The notes under the pieces: model-generated | Seen by the model: only the letters and a program-made list of their open reading frames with translations | Told to the model about the DNA's origin: nothing | Databases searched by the model: none | Shown here: piece by piece, positions 1-11,592 of the stretch | Numbering within the stretch: position 1 is the first letter of the stretch | How the letters are laid out: each line of letters opens with the position of its first letter | Assembly (NCBI GenBank): GCA_903813345.2 | Contig: CAIIXF020000006.1 | Location: forward strand, 9,102,989 to 9,166,988 | Direction of reading: 5' to 3' | DNA length: 64,000 nt | From: Owenia fusiformis | Lineage: Eukaryota; Annelida; Polychaeta; Sabellida; Oweniidae | Program-made: the position numbers and the translations under genes

Positions 1-240
1 AGCCAAATTACTCCTCTTTGTAATGGATGGAATGTCATTCATTCACAGGGAGTCCTGGCTGAGGGAATAATCATTAAATTCGCAAAGTTTTGTGATTTTA
101 CGAGATATCTGCTTGTTGCGTTTTTGATACGCTCTGTTGTGTGCTACGGATCCTTCATGTTCGGAATTCATACCACGGACTATAAGACCGATTCCTTTGA
201 TTTTGCCTTTATTCTGTTTTCAGCAATCGTACTTCTTTGA
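1..240 (+). CDS. 3' end of an unrecognised hydrophobic protein (partial, enters from left edge)
   Basis: Frame 1 is open from the first base to a TGA at 238-240, giving 79 codons with no start, so it would continue upstream of the window. The predicted C-terminus has a hydrophobic stretch at about residues 33-53 (contains YLLVAFLIRSVVCYG) and another at about 65-79 that ends at the stop, so a membrane protein is possible. An acceptor-like TTCACAG precedes base 49, so coding sequence could also begin there. I do not recognise a family. In AT-rich DNA a 79-codon open frame is unlikely but not impossible by chance, and nothing inside the window confirms it. Confidence 0.3.
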   Translation, partial: SQITPLCNGWNVIHSQGVLAEGIIIKFAKFCDFTRYLLVAFLIRSVVCYGSFMFGIHTTDYKTDSFDFAFILFSAIVLL

Positions 241-715
241 AGTTTAGTGGAATAATGAAGTCCCAGTTACCTTGTGACCTTGACATTAGTCATGTGATGT
301 TTGTCCAGGGGATGGATCGTTCTTACTTCATTTGTTCTATACTTCACATGTACTACTCTACTTTTAATGCTGTAAATTGTTCACAATTCTAAATCAAGAA
401 GTCGCTCGTATTTCTGTCGTATTTAGGAAATCATGTTGCCGGAAATCAGTGCACATTTTTCATGGTGTTGTTGTAAAATGTGAGTATATGCCGTTTGAAA
501 CTCTCTCTTACGCAATTTTATTATAAACCAACACCTTAGGGTTAAACTTTTGCTCGAGGAATTAACTCATTTCCATCAATAAATATTAACCCATCAGGTT
601 TTCTACTAGTAAACTAACGTTTAAACCTCAGTCCATTGTCGTTATCACTTACTACTAAAACCAAGTGAGATATGGCTCTTGCCTCAGCACGAGCCAATAA
701 GAGAGTGCCCCGAGT
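241..715. other. non-coding stretch, nothing recognised
   Basis: AT-rich sequence after the possible stop codon at 240. I see no exon, repeat or hairpin here. It could be the 3' UTR of the partial gene at the left edge. Confidence 0.4.
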
Positions 716-875
716 GTGGAAGATACACAATGTGGAAGATACACAATGTGGAAGATACACAATGTGGAAGATACACAATGTGGAAGATACACAATGTGGA
801 AGATACACAATGTGGAAGATACACAATGTGGAAGATACACAATGTGGAAGATACACAATGTGGAAGATACACAAT
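716..875. repeat. 16-bp perfect minisatellite, ten copies
   Basis: Ten identical head-to-tail copies of GTGGAAGATACACAAT; the eleventh copy breaks after GTG. The unit contains no stop codon in any frame on either strand, and 16 is not a multiple of three, so every frame is open and reads a 16-residue repeat. The long open frames here are therefore a by-product of the array and not evidence of a gene. Perfect identity points to recent expansion. Confidence 0.95.
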
Positions 876-1299
876 GTGAAAGTACTTCTTCTAAAAAAGT
901 AGGCCATATTGAAAATACCACTATAGTCAAATACCCATGCTGCCTTAAATGTATTGCTTAAGGTAGGTGCAACATAGAACTTTCTACAAAAATAGGAAAG
1001 CTTATATTGAAAGACATCTTGAACTGAACCATCCAACTCATTTATGGAAAAAATAGAAAATGTATTGAAAATAAGCAAGAAATAAATTCATCGATGCATG
1101 AAAGTGGTGCAGAGAAAAACGCAATTCAAAATTGTAGAAGATTTCAAATTATGTCATTTTTCCCATTAAGCTCCATCATAAAAATGGAATTTTCAAACTT
1201 TATTTTATTCTCTTGAGTCCTAACTCTTGATACCAAACGAGAGTTGTCGCTCAGAAGTACATATTCAAAAAGAAAAAATAGATAATTCTTGGTACTCAC
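876..1299. other. non-coding stretch, nothing certain
   Basis: AT-rich. It lies downstream (in minus-strand terms) of the exon at 1300-1456 and is probably its intron. No convincing next exon was found. Confidence 0.4.
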
Positions 1300-1456
1300 C
1301 CGACTACATCCAGCCCTATGTGAGTTACCGCTAGCTTCGGGGCAAGTCTTTGTGCAGGTCCCGGAGGTCATATCCTCCGTTGCAAAAACCTTCCCAACAA
1401 AGCATTCCTTGCTATAAACCCTGGCTGCAAGGCCAAGTAATGCCAAGGCAATCAAA
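1300..1456 (-). CDS. internal exon of a secreted cysteine-containing protein (partial gene)
   Basis: On the minus strand a good acceptor (AATTTCAATTTCAG) precedes base 1456 and a strong donor (CGG|GTGAGT) follows base 1300. The exon has one leading base and then reads LIALALLGLAARVYSKECFV, which looks like the hydrophobic core and cleavage region of a signal peptide. About 32 more residues follow with four further cysteines or near-paired cysteines (TCTKTC, GCSR). The initiating Met must lie in an upstream exon that I could not locate, and the rest of the mature protein downstream was not found. The pattern is compatible with a small disulfide-rich secreted or GPI-linked domain, for example a three-finger fold, but I cannot assign a family. 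Only this exon is supported. Confidence 0.55.
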
Positions 1457-1560
1457 CTGAAATTGAAATTACATTTTTTTTAATAAAATAGTTTATTTCA
1501 TCATGTTATAGTTGAAGTAACAATTGCAGTAATCGATCGCTAAGAATTGTTAGTACTATA

Positions 1561-1620
1561 AGTTTCCTTGCTGTAAACCCTGGCTGCAAGGCCAAGTTAT
1601 ATAAAGACAATCAAACTGAA
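1561..1620 (-). pseudogene. broken partial copy of the neighbouring exon
   Basis: This segment is a diverged copy of 1403-1462. It includes the splice acceptor, the leading TTTGATTG and the sequence for the end of the signal peptide and mature N-terminus. In the frame used by the intact exon it reaches TAA after about five codons, so it cannot replace that exon. It sits just upstream of it on the minus strand and looks like a decayed local exon duplication. Confidence 0.6.
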
Positions 1621-2176
1621 AGGATGAGTCTGGATATACACCCTTTTGGTCCCTCATTCAAATGTATGTGAAATATGTTTTGTATTACTGTCCTAGTAAT
1701 ACATGTATTTGATAAGTGTATGCATTTTTAATGAATTTTGATGCATCATAAACCCCCTGCCGAGAGTTAAAATAAGTATCATAACAACAAAAAAATTAAT
1801 CATTATCATAGAAAAACAAGATGGCTGCCATTTGTTTGCCTCACTTCTGATTTTTACATAGAGCAGTTTCCAGGTTTGGATTTTTTCATTGAATCCGACT
1901 GTTCATTATCTAGGTCATTTATAAAGATTAGAGAGCTTTCGATAAAAGTTGCTTCGAAAACGTATACGTAAACTTGTAGTTTAAGGGGTCTTGACACACT
2001 AAAATCAATTTGAAACTGATTTTCATAAATTGTACCCTGTTGACATAAAAAGTTTCCGAATTCTGAACCTCATACTTCCATCAGTGACTGCGAATGTAAT
2101 ATCTGTCGTTGTAATCTGAACGTTCTCAATACCTATAGCTAGCTCTAGCGGCGTGGTGTTATGCCCAAAATACCCT
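1621..2176. other. non-coding stretch, nothing recognised
   Basis: AT-rich sequence with no exon or repeat that I can support. Confidence 0.4.
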
Positions 2177-2820
2177 TTAAGGCAACGGTAAAGTTAATCA
2201 AAAGTACAAAAACGGAACTACTGCTAGACTTCCTGATTAATCCTCATACAAGTTTTGTGACTACACCAAGTGGCATGGATTATCACGTGTATATTTTATC
2301 TATTGCATTATAATTATCATGATTTAGATACATGATGGAGGCTTTATGAGTGATAAACAATGGATACATGAATGAGTATTACTCTGGACTAAAAAATGGT
2401 CCCAGCAAACAAAATGGTGGACATGAAATATTTTGAATTCACAATGGCTTGAGCTTTATTATACTCTAACAATGCAAGAAGTACACATTTTCATGCTCCT
2501 TCGTTGTTCCTTGTAAGGTAAGATGATATGTGGAAATTTGGGATTCTTGCAAATTTGTGACTGTTGCAAGGCTACTTCTTGAAACTTTCAAAAAATAGCC
2601 TCACTTCACACTCTTCATGCCAGCTTTGGGGATCTATGCACCTCCAATTCATAGTTATGAAAAATGCGTTTAAATGCGAGGTTTTCTTTTATGTGTCTCT
2701 TTAGTCAGGAAATGCATTCACATTCAAGGAAAACATTAAAAAATCGTCTGACTTTATCAAAAAAATATGGTTGCCATGTGCATGCTTTTGTACTTTTGAT
2801 TAACTTTAATGTCACCTTAA
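2177..2820. mobile_element. TTAA-flanked MITE
   Basis: Both ends carry TTAA (2177-2180 and 2817-2820) followed by terminal inverted repeats of about 33 bp that share AAAGTTAATCAAAAGTACAA. Left begins TTAAGGCAACGG and right, reverse-complemented, begins TTAAGGTGACAT. There is no open frame of note, so it is non-autonomous. TTAA target duplications are typical of piggyBac and Kolobok/T2 elements. Its right TTAA is shared with the next element. Confidence 0.75.
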
Positions 2821-3713
2821 GGTGCCGTGGAAGTTAACAGGAAATGACAAAACAAAAAGTGACAAAATCATGGTGGATTTTGAAAACTTGTTGAACCAAG
2901 ATAAGAGAGTTCTGTTTGGACCTCCAGTCAGTTGAAATAGTTCCACATATCATTTACATGACCGGGAACACAATGGAAATGGTCAGATTGACCATGAACA
3001 TGAAGAAATAACCTTTTCAGCCCTCTGAAAATGTGACTGAAAAATCTGAAAATAGCTAAATGTAAGTGCTCAGGAAAGGTCATTGAACAGAATCTTTTGA
3101 TTTTCTGACCATTTCCATTGTGTTCCCGGTCATGTAAATGAAAAGTGGAACTAATAACTCAGATGCGAGTAGGTAGTTACTAGATTCACCACCAGGTGGC
3201 CCGTTCGGGTCAGATAGCATGGCGGGTATAGTAAAAAGTTCCCTTTAACTTAAATTACATCTATTTGCGTGGTTCAATTTTCATATAACCCTTGTGTATC
3301 TAATAGTTATGCAAATTAAAATATGTCCAGTAAAAGAAAATGTTATCTGTTCAATACAAGAAAAGATATAATTCACTTTTTGTGATTTTGTAAAATGGGG
3401 TCTATGGGGAATCAACCCGAACAAGAAGTCATATTTTCAAAAAACTTAAATTTTCAAAGTTGATAGACAATTTTCGAAACCATATTTCTAGATGGTCTTC
3501 TACATGCAGATTTCAAATATGACATCGCTCTGACTGAATTTTGAATATTTAATGACGTAAATCAAGATTATTTCTACTCACATCTAGTCTATTAAACTGA
3601 CTGGAGGTCCAACAAAAACGATATTTGTTATTTTGGTCCAAAAAATTTCAAAATCCAGCATGGTTTTGTCACCTTTTGTTTTGTCATTTCTTGTTACTTC
3701 CATGTCACCTTAA
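2817..3713. mobile_element. TTAA-flanked foldback element, copy 1 (interrupted)
   Basis: Ends read TTAAGGTGCCGTGGAAGTTA and its inverted counterpart. The left arm (about 2821-3100) pairs with a right arm split into 3103-3151 and 3595-3710, so the element folds into a long hairpin. A second transposon (3152-3594) has landed in the right arm. Related copies are at 3738-4478 and 46766-46996. No coding capacity. Confidence 0.75.
3152..3594. mobile_element. 443-bp MITE nested in the foldback element, copy 1
   Basis: Terminal inverted repeats read TAATAACTCAGATGCGAGTA and, from the other end, TAATAGACTAGATGTGAGTA. The interior matches 34978-35421 along its full length, which fixes the borders. The surrounding foldback sequence continues on each side, so this is a later insertion. 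The flank suggests a TA target, as in Tc1/mariner, but this is not certain. Confidence 0.75.
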
Positions 3714-3737
3714 GGTGCCATGGACTTCCATGTCACC

Positions 3738-4478
3738 GTAAGGTGCCATGGAAGTAAACAGGAAATGACAAAACATAAAGTGACAAAACCATGCAGGATT
3801 TTGAAAAAAAATTGAACCAAGATAACAGAGTTCTGTTTGGACCTTCAGTCAATTTAACTAGTTCCACATATCATTTACATGACCGGGAACACAATGGAAA
3901 TGGTCAGAATGACCATAAACATGATGAAATAACCTTTTCAGCCCTCTGTAAATGTGACTGAAAAATAGCTAAAAGTAGGTGCTTAGGAAAGGTCAATGAA
4001 CAGAATCTTTTGATTTTTTCAGAAACTGTGTTCAATATATTGCTCTAAATGATACAATCTTTGAAAAAAGAATTGTCTGAAACAATAATGGCTGTAGTAA
4101 AAAGGAAAATAGATTGATGTTCAATTCAGTTTTTTTCATGTTTTTCTTTTCCTAAGAATGATATCAATTTTTTAAATTGTATCATTTAGAGCAATATATT
4201 AGGCACATTTTCTGAAAAAGTCAAAAGATTCTGTTCAGTGACCTTTCCTGAGCTATTTTTCAGTCACATTTTCAGAGGGCTGAAAAGGTTATTTCATCAT
4301 CATTAGGGTCATTCTGACCATGGCCATTGTGACCTCGGTCATTTAAATGATATGTGGAACTAGTTAAATTGACTGGAGATCAAAACAGAACTCTGCTATC
4401 TTGGAAAAAATTCAAAATCCAGCATGGTTTTGTCACTTTTTGTTTTGTCATTTCCTGTTAACTTCAATGGCACCTTAA
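3738..4478. mobile_element. TTAA-type foldback element, copy 2
   Basis: Uninterrupted relative of 2817-3713. Left arm about 3738-4060 and right arm about 4145-4478 are inverted copies; the spacer contains little else. The left terminal TTAA has changed to GTAA; the right one is intact. The transcript or single strand would fold into a hairpin of roughly 330 bp. Confidence 0.75.
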
Positions 4479-4533
4479 TTAGTTCCGCTTGTCGAAACCT
4501 GCGGAACGATTAAATTAACGCATCAAAGACAAA

Positions 4534-4948
4534 AGGGTTTGTGTAAAAAACCAGGTGACCGGGTAACCGGGTAGCCGGGTGACCGGGTACTCTACCTTCC
4601 TGTCAGGGTTGGGAATTTGATTTTTTTCAATTTACGCGTACGTAAATCTTCCAGATTTGTTTTTAAAATATCTAGTAGAAATAGCCATCATAGAAAACAA
4701 TCCTCGATATCCTGTCAATCACTCAGACAATAAATCAAGCAACTAACGTCATCGTACGTGTAAACTGTGTAAGTAACTACCTTGGACTTACGAAATTCAG
4801 TCTCTTACAGGTTCTTGGTAAAATGATAACGTAAAAATATTGAAGGGTAGTCTACAAAATGTGCAACTTTGAAATTTGATAACCCTGCAAGGAACGTAAA
4901 GTACCCGGCCACCCGGCTACCCGGTCACCCGGTTTTTTACACAAACCC
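4534..4948. mobile_element. hAT-type MITE with 8-bp target duplication
   Basis: Inverted termini GGGTTTGTGTAAAAAACC lead into repeated GGTGACCGGGTA-like blocks on both ends. The flanks carry the same 8 bp, AAGACAAA, at 4526-4533 and 4949-4956. An 8-bp duplication is the hAT hallmark. Same family as 54045-54637 and 49261-52590. No transposase. Confidence 0.85.
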
Positions 4949-4956
4949 AAGACAAA

Positions 4957-5568
4957 TTAAAATGATCATGGAGGTTAGACCTAGCCGGGGCCATAAGACA
5001 TGTCAGATAAGAAACGAGGCCCAGGCTAGGTCTAATGTTGTTCGACTAGGCACCTACTTAGAAGGAGGGGAAACACTAGACTCCAACACTAAGGTTGCAT
5101 ATAGGTTCGGACAGAGATTGTTCACAAATTGATACTTTACACTTCCTTAATAGCAGTCATTATCATACTGATTATTATTATTTTGTAGTTAAAAACACCC
5201 ACGTGAACATGTAGAAAATATCTACGTACCTTTTCATGTTTTATCGCAATCGACAGGTCCAAATCGATCCACAACCGTTGTATAAGCTCAATCCCGTGTA
5301 ATGAATTTGGCTTGAATGAGTATCTCATATAAGCTCAAGCAGTGATTGGATTGTTCATAAATTGATAATATACACTTTCTTTTCTTTGAAAAGTAATCCG
5401 TAAACTCTCTGACCCGGAACAACAGATCTTTCAAACGTTCGACTTCAGCGAGGTTAACGAATCTACAGAAACGACAGAGTAGTCATTTCTACATAGGGTT
5501 CGATTTCAGCGACCTCTCAATAAACTGTCAATCATATGAACTAAAATATAAATCGTAATGAGTCGAAG
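4957..5568. other. non-coding stretch, nothing recognised
   Basis: AT-rich; no exon, RNA gene or repeat recognised. Confidence 0.4.
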
Positions 5569-8482
5569 TAGGCGATCAGCCTGGGGGGTTGGTCGGTACC
5601 AAATCAGGGGGAAATATGTGATAGCATTGCAGAAGTGGTAACTTAATAGGTGTTATCACCCATTTTTCAAAATGGCCGCCAGTGCGCTTGCTACCAAATA
5701 AAAGAAGTTATATCTAAGCATACTGAGAGGCAAAATCAGTGATTCTAGGGTCTAATTCTGGCTTTTAGGGGTCAATGATTTGAGTTATGCCAAAATCCAA
5801 GTCACCAAAACATTAATTCATATGAAAATCCAAAATGGCCGCCAAATTTTGTTCAAAAAAATATGTACTAATGATACAAGCTCAGAAACGTTTCAACATG
5901 ATTTTGAAAAGTTTTAGAAGAGGTTTTAGAGTCTAAAGATTTTATTCATGTCTAAAGTTATGTCATCAAAGGATTACTTTATGTTGAAATCCAAGATGGC
6001 CGCAAAATAGGTGCCAAAACGAAATGTCATTATAGTATTGATATACATGTAAGCTCAAGGAACAGATAAAAAGCAATTTTGTAGACAATGAAAGGGTTTA
6101 GGGGTCAAGGATTTCATTTATGCCTCATTTAAGTCTAAGTCAGCAAAGAATTGCTTTATATGGAAATACAAGATGGCCACCAAAATGAAAATGTAGCTAC
6201 ACGTATTGATATAGGCTCAAAGAAGAGATAAAAATTAATTTTGTAGACCATGAAAGTGTTAGGGGATCAATGATTTTTGTCTTAGTCATCAAAGAATAAC
6301 TTGATGTGGAAATCAAAGATGGCTGCCAAAATGAATATGTTACTATTAATATATGTTCAAAGTGATTTTGGAGACCATATCTAGGTTTCAATGGTCGAGA
6401 ACTTTAATTATGTCTAAAACTTAATCATCAAATAATTCTTTTATTTGGATATTCAGGATGGCAACCAAAATGGCTGCCAAAAGAATAAGTAATTTTGGAA
6501 TACATTTATTTGAATATCCAAGATGGCCCCAGTGGGATGTTCCATCTCAATTGTACTCTCTTCATCGCAGCAATGAACTGGATTGTGAAAGCAGAAGAAT
6601 CCAAGTAAAGAGGTCTCAAAGTGAATGATGACACAAAACATCCTTCTTGCCAAGCCCTTATGGACACCATCACTGTAATGACCTAGTCATTCCCTGGAGC
6701 ACAATGGATTCTAAGCTGCCTTGAGATGATGGCCAATTGGGCATGTATCTAGTGCAATCCAAGGAATCTTTTCAGCTGAGTGGTATACAAAGGCAGCTAA
6801 TGTGCAATTATTCATACTTTCCATGATGAGATAATTGAATATCTAGGGATACATTTTGATGAGTTTCTTAAAGGTATCAACAGCATCTGTGAGAACTAGA
6901 AAAATGAATGAAAGCTATTGACTTTAGCCATGTAGGAGTTGGTTCAAAGTCTCATGCTTTCAGTTTGGTGTTATTCTCCTATGACTTTTCCAATTATATA
7001 ACTTCCATTACAACAACAGAGGCTGAGGAGAAAGAGCAACATCAACAGAGTAAGAAGGGATGACTCGCAAAGGTTACCTGGGAGTAGATAGGCAACTTTG
7101 GTTCCAATAATCTCGAACAAACACACACACCCCAGAAAAGGTTAATAAGTATTTTAGCACTCTGGGAATCAGCTCTTGACAATGGACCAAGTTAAATTTT
7201 GGTTTATCTCTAAGCTCTAATTGACTCTAATTTCAAGAAAAAAGAAAAAGAGAAAAACAAAGAAAATGAAAAAAAACAAACACAACACAAATGAGAAAAC
7301 ACAAAAAAACAAGAAAATTGAAAGGCAGCAAAGAAAACAAAAGAAAGAAAACAAAAAACGAAGACAAAAATGAAAACAACAAAGAACACTGAAAAATATA
7401 GAGGTTATAACAGATAAAGAGAGAAATAAGCTAGAAAATAAGAAAAAAATTAACCAACAGCCAATTTGGCAGCGATTTTGGCAGCCATCGTTGATTTTCA
7501 TCAAGACAACAATTTAACAATTAAAGTAAAGAGAAAAAAATTCAATGGTAACTGAAATCCTCAATCCCTTGATCCTAGTTAACTAGTCAAAGATACCACA
7601 ATCACTTGCCAACATCCTCTGTTAATGCTTATAGATATACATGTATGTACAGGTAAATATTCATTTTGGCAGCCATTTTGGTGACCATTTTGTATTTTTA
7701 TTTGAGGAAAGGTTAAGATGACTTTGGTAAAGGCTAAATTGAACCCATTTTCCCCTGAAACCTAGATTCAGATATCTATAACGTACATTACTTTTCCAAC
7801 TTTTCTATGTGCGTATAAATTCATTTTAGCAGCCATTTCATATTTCTATATTATTGTATTCTTTAATAACTTATATTTATCCATGGATGGAATCTGTATT
7901 AACCTGTCAAACCCTTTCATGGTCTGCAAAATCACTTTTTAACTGTTCTTTGAGTTTATATAAATAGTTTACATATTCATTTTGGCACTCATTTTGGTGG
8001 CCATTTTGGAATGTCATATGAAGAATCTCTATTATTACTTAAATTTAGACACAAATAAAATCCTCAGCCTCTAAAACCTATTCATGGTTTCCAAAGTCAC
8101 TTTTTAACCGTTCTTTGAGCTTTTTTAGCTTATATCAATAGTTACATATTTGTTTTGAGACCCATCTTGGATTTCCATATAATTTTTTGATGACTTAGAT
8201 TTTGACATAAATGAAATCCCTGACCCCTAAAACCCAGAAATAGAGTTCAAAATAACTGTTTTTGCCTCTCATTTTACTAAGATATGATTTCTTTTATTTT
8301 GTAAAAAGCGCGATAGCAGCCATTTTGAAATATGGGCGATAACACCCATAAGCTACCACTCCTGCAATGCTATCACATATTTTCTTACTCTGGAGGTATT
8401 TACCTTGCCAAAAATCACTATGAGCATTATTCCCCTAACTTGGTACCGATAACCTAAATTTTGGGGTGAAGCTGATGGCCTA
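5569..8482. repeat. 2.9-kb imperfect palindrome built of degenerate units
   Basis: The outer ends are inverted copies; for example AAATATGTGATAGCATTGCA near 5611 has its complement near 8375. Within each arm a unit of about 115-180 bp recurs, marked by AAATGGCYGCCA and a GGGGTCAATGATTT-like stretch: direct near 5671, 5830, 5995, 6172, 6317 and 6458, and inverted near 7470, 7666, 7825, 7982 and 8314. The middle (about 6500-7650) is unique sequence with an A-rich tract. It looks like one large inverted-repeat transposon whose subterminal region is an array. No transposase frame was seen. Confidence 0.65.
7228..7455. repeat. A/purine-rich low-complexity tract
   Basis: Strongly strand-biased A and AG/AC sequence (AAGAAAAAAGAAAAAGAG and similar). 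On the other strand it reads as Phe-rich open frame, which I attribute to composition. Confidence 0.7.
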
Positions 8483-11400
8483 AAGACGCAATGTCTACAT
8501 CACAACAATTTATTATTGAAAACTCATATAAATATGAATTGATTGGCAGGTTCTATTCATATTTAAATGAGTTACCCCATAAAATAGTAGGTCAATCCGG
8601 TAGCCGACAGGCGTTAGTTGCATTCGCGAATACATGATAATATTTATTCATAATGTGAAAAGGCAATAAACTTCCTCATCATTTTCCATCCACGATTGCT
8701 GCATTCAGGAAGCCAGGTGTACATGTACATAAAATATTATTATATGTAACATGGTATGGCAATGTTACAAGATAATGTTATAAAGATTCTTCAATATTGA
8801 ACAAATATTTCACTCTATTGAGGTGAATACCTGTACATCTTTCACAAGTGATATTCCACGAAGCCCGAAGGGCAAGTGGAATATCACCTTGTGAAAGTGC
8901 TACAGGTATTCACCGAAACTAAATTATTTACACTGAACTAAATTATTTACACTGAACGAAAACAAATTCTTTGAAAATTCCCGGGAGCGTGGGATATCGC
9001 TAGATATCTCACGGTTGTCTTATCTGATTAGCATTGCCATTGAATATCGCCAGATATCCCACGACATGTGACCCGGTTTTGACCAATCATACTGTCGCTA
9101 GCTAGATAGTGATATAATAATGATTGATGTAACAATTAAATACATAATTGTCAGGAAATTAGATCAAGAACACGACCACACTTCAAAAGCAATCAATTTC
9201 TGCATATTGTATATAAAAAAAACTTAATACACAAATCAAGACTCATTAATGCTAAAATAACATTTATACAAATAAAAGAAATCATAAAATATAAAATCAT
9301 TGACGAACGAAATATTGCAAACTTATATGGCACACTGGAAAGTTTCGGCGAGACTTGGAGATGGGTTATAGATAGATTAAACCAATAGCATTGAGCTTTT
9401 TGTTTTACTGTATACCTTTAATGCATTAAATATTGCCAGCCTCTATACGATTGAAAAATAATCGTATTGCATGTATTGTATTTCCAAAACGGTAACCTTG
9501 TAAACTTAGTCAAATTAAATCCTCTGAATGGAGATGATCTCAAAAACGTTCCAACGTATAATTGTTAAATTGTTAAATGAGTGTAATGATATTATCAAAT
9601 GCCTAATGTATATGGATCTGTATGTATGTATGATGTTTGTGTAAGAAAGGTGCGACGAAAAAAAGAAAAAAGGATAATATTTTAAGATAATAAAAATGTA
9701 TAAAACAAATAATAAAACAAAATACGAGGGTTGATCCAAAAGTTTGAAGTCAAACTACTATATATGGGGTTGTTAAGGCCCAATATGAACAATATTCATA
9801 AAACATTAAGATTTTTAGAGCAAACTGTGCAGAACCTTTGAATCAACACTCGTATATAGATAGATATATAGGTACTTACAGGGCAAATAAATATTGAGAA
9901 ACAACAGTGTATTAATGCATTAAATATACTAAAATGAACAAATATGTAACAATCAACACCAATTAAGAGATTAACCAAACATCTGGAATCATCCAAAATG
10001 ATTGAATATCCGCTGCATTACTTTACTACATCTCTGCAATGGATGTCTTTTAATATCGCGTTGTTCGACGAAAATTTGCTTAATGTACTAATGATATCCA
10101 CGATTTTATATAATCAATACCTCTTTGAAGGTTTTAAAGTTTGCAATGATACTATCATAATGATGTATAATAATGAAGGTATGGAAAGGTGGGACGTTAG
10201 GTGAATTGAAATACAACACTAACATGTATTTTGAGTCCATCCTTATATTATATGTCTTTTACATGAAGCTCGAGGCTCTTGGATAATACAGGTTGGGTCA
10301 AAAATGTAGTACACTTTCATAAAGGTTATAGTCATAACACATAGTATTATGCAAGAATTCGATGTTTTAATAGTAGCATCATCTCATTCGTTAAATTAAA
10401 ATAAAAAAATCCATTTCTAAAGAATGTCAAAGTTTTTTATTAAAACGGAAAATTGATAGACGACAATTTTCTCCAAGTAATTTTGTGTAGAAAATACTTT
10501 AGAATTTCCCATCCATTTATTAGTATATTTACATTATTTTGTATTAATTTGTACTTGTAAAGTTTAAAATATAATTTACATTTTCTTAATATTTCACCAG
10601 GTTTAATTATGAAAACAAAATTGTTTGTATTTTTAGTTACCACATATTAGTAAAAGAGCGCAAGGTGTAAGTGTGCATTTGCAATTGCATTTTTAAATGA
10701 AATATTAATATTAAAAGAGATGTAAGGGTCATGAAATCAGAGTGCCATTACAACATTGACGAAAGTAACCTAATGTGACTTAAAATAGTCTTTACAATAA
10801 TGTAACATTAACAAATACTAACACACTAAATCATCGTTAAATCGTCTTTGTCTATTAATCCTGCTAAATCAGAAATAAAGAGATGTATTTCACAAATGCA
10901 ATTCTAAATTCAAATATGTAATACTAGTATATTGAAAACTAAGGTTTTATATATAAGGGAATTTAAATAGTCTAAGAAAAATCGAAAATAAAGGTCTCTT
11001 GGTCAGTAAAAAAGTATATCGAAAATCTAGAGAAATCTAGGTAGTGGAAGACTATGAATTCTAAGTTAAATTATGTTTCGCTAGGAATTAAAATGTATTA
11101 TTGCAACAAATGACATGAACAGATTCGACAGAAGAATATGAAGATAATATTTTGTAAAATTGTTTTAATAAGACAGAAATGGCACACTTACTATACGCGT
11201 GTTGCTGGTCTATTTACTTACTACATGCATACATAGTTACAACTATCAAAATAAAATAAAATATGGGTTTATCCTTGGCATACTAAACAATTTCATAACA
11301 ACAAATGTGTTTTGCTGTTTATTTAATCCAAGTAGGTCTACTATTATAATAATTGATTATATTTAAACAGAAAATCATTGTCAACATATAAATTGTGTGC

Positions 11401-11592
11401 ACCAGCAAAAAAGTATCTTAATATATATTAATCAAAAATTAAAGGAACCTACAAAAAGTATAATCAAAATACAAAGAATAAACAGAAAAATGATTAATTA
11501 TGATCCTGAATGATCTACACCTACTAATCAAATTGTTCCCAAATTGTTCAAAAAACAACAAATAGATGAAATAATTTCTTTTGAATTTACAG
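8483..11592. other. AT-rich non-coding region with two inverted repeats
   Basis: No exon could be supported. It may hold 5' exons of the protease gene that are too short to recognise. Two structures stand out: a hairpin at 8822-8914 (GGTGAATACCTGTA against TACAGGTATTCACC, plus an inner stem around GTGATATTCCAC) and a shorter inverted pair with GTGGGATATCGC near 8978 and its complement near 9050. Confidence 0.5.
8822..8914. repeat. hairpin (inverted repeat)
   Basis: GGTGAATACCTGTA pairs with TACAGGTATTCACC, and the inner arms (TTTCACAAGTGATATTCCAC and complement) also pair, leaving a short loop around GAAGCCCGAAGGG. Probably an end or remnant of a small transposon. Confidence 0.7.

Noticed and set aside
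672-1078. Overlapping open frames of 60-150 codons on both strands
   Set aside because: They are produced by the stop-free 16-bp minisatellite; codon sense is the same in all frames.
7217-7504. Phe/Leu-rich 95-codon frame on the minus strand
   Set aside because: Reading of an A-rich low-complexity tract inside the palindromic element.
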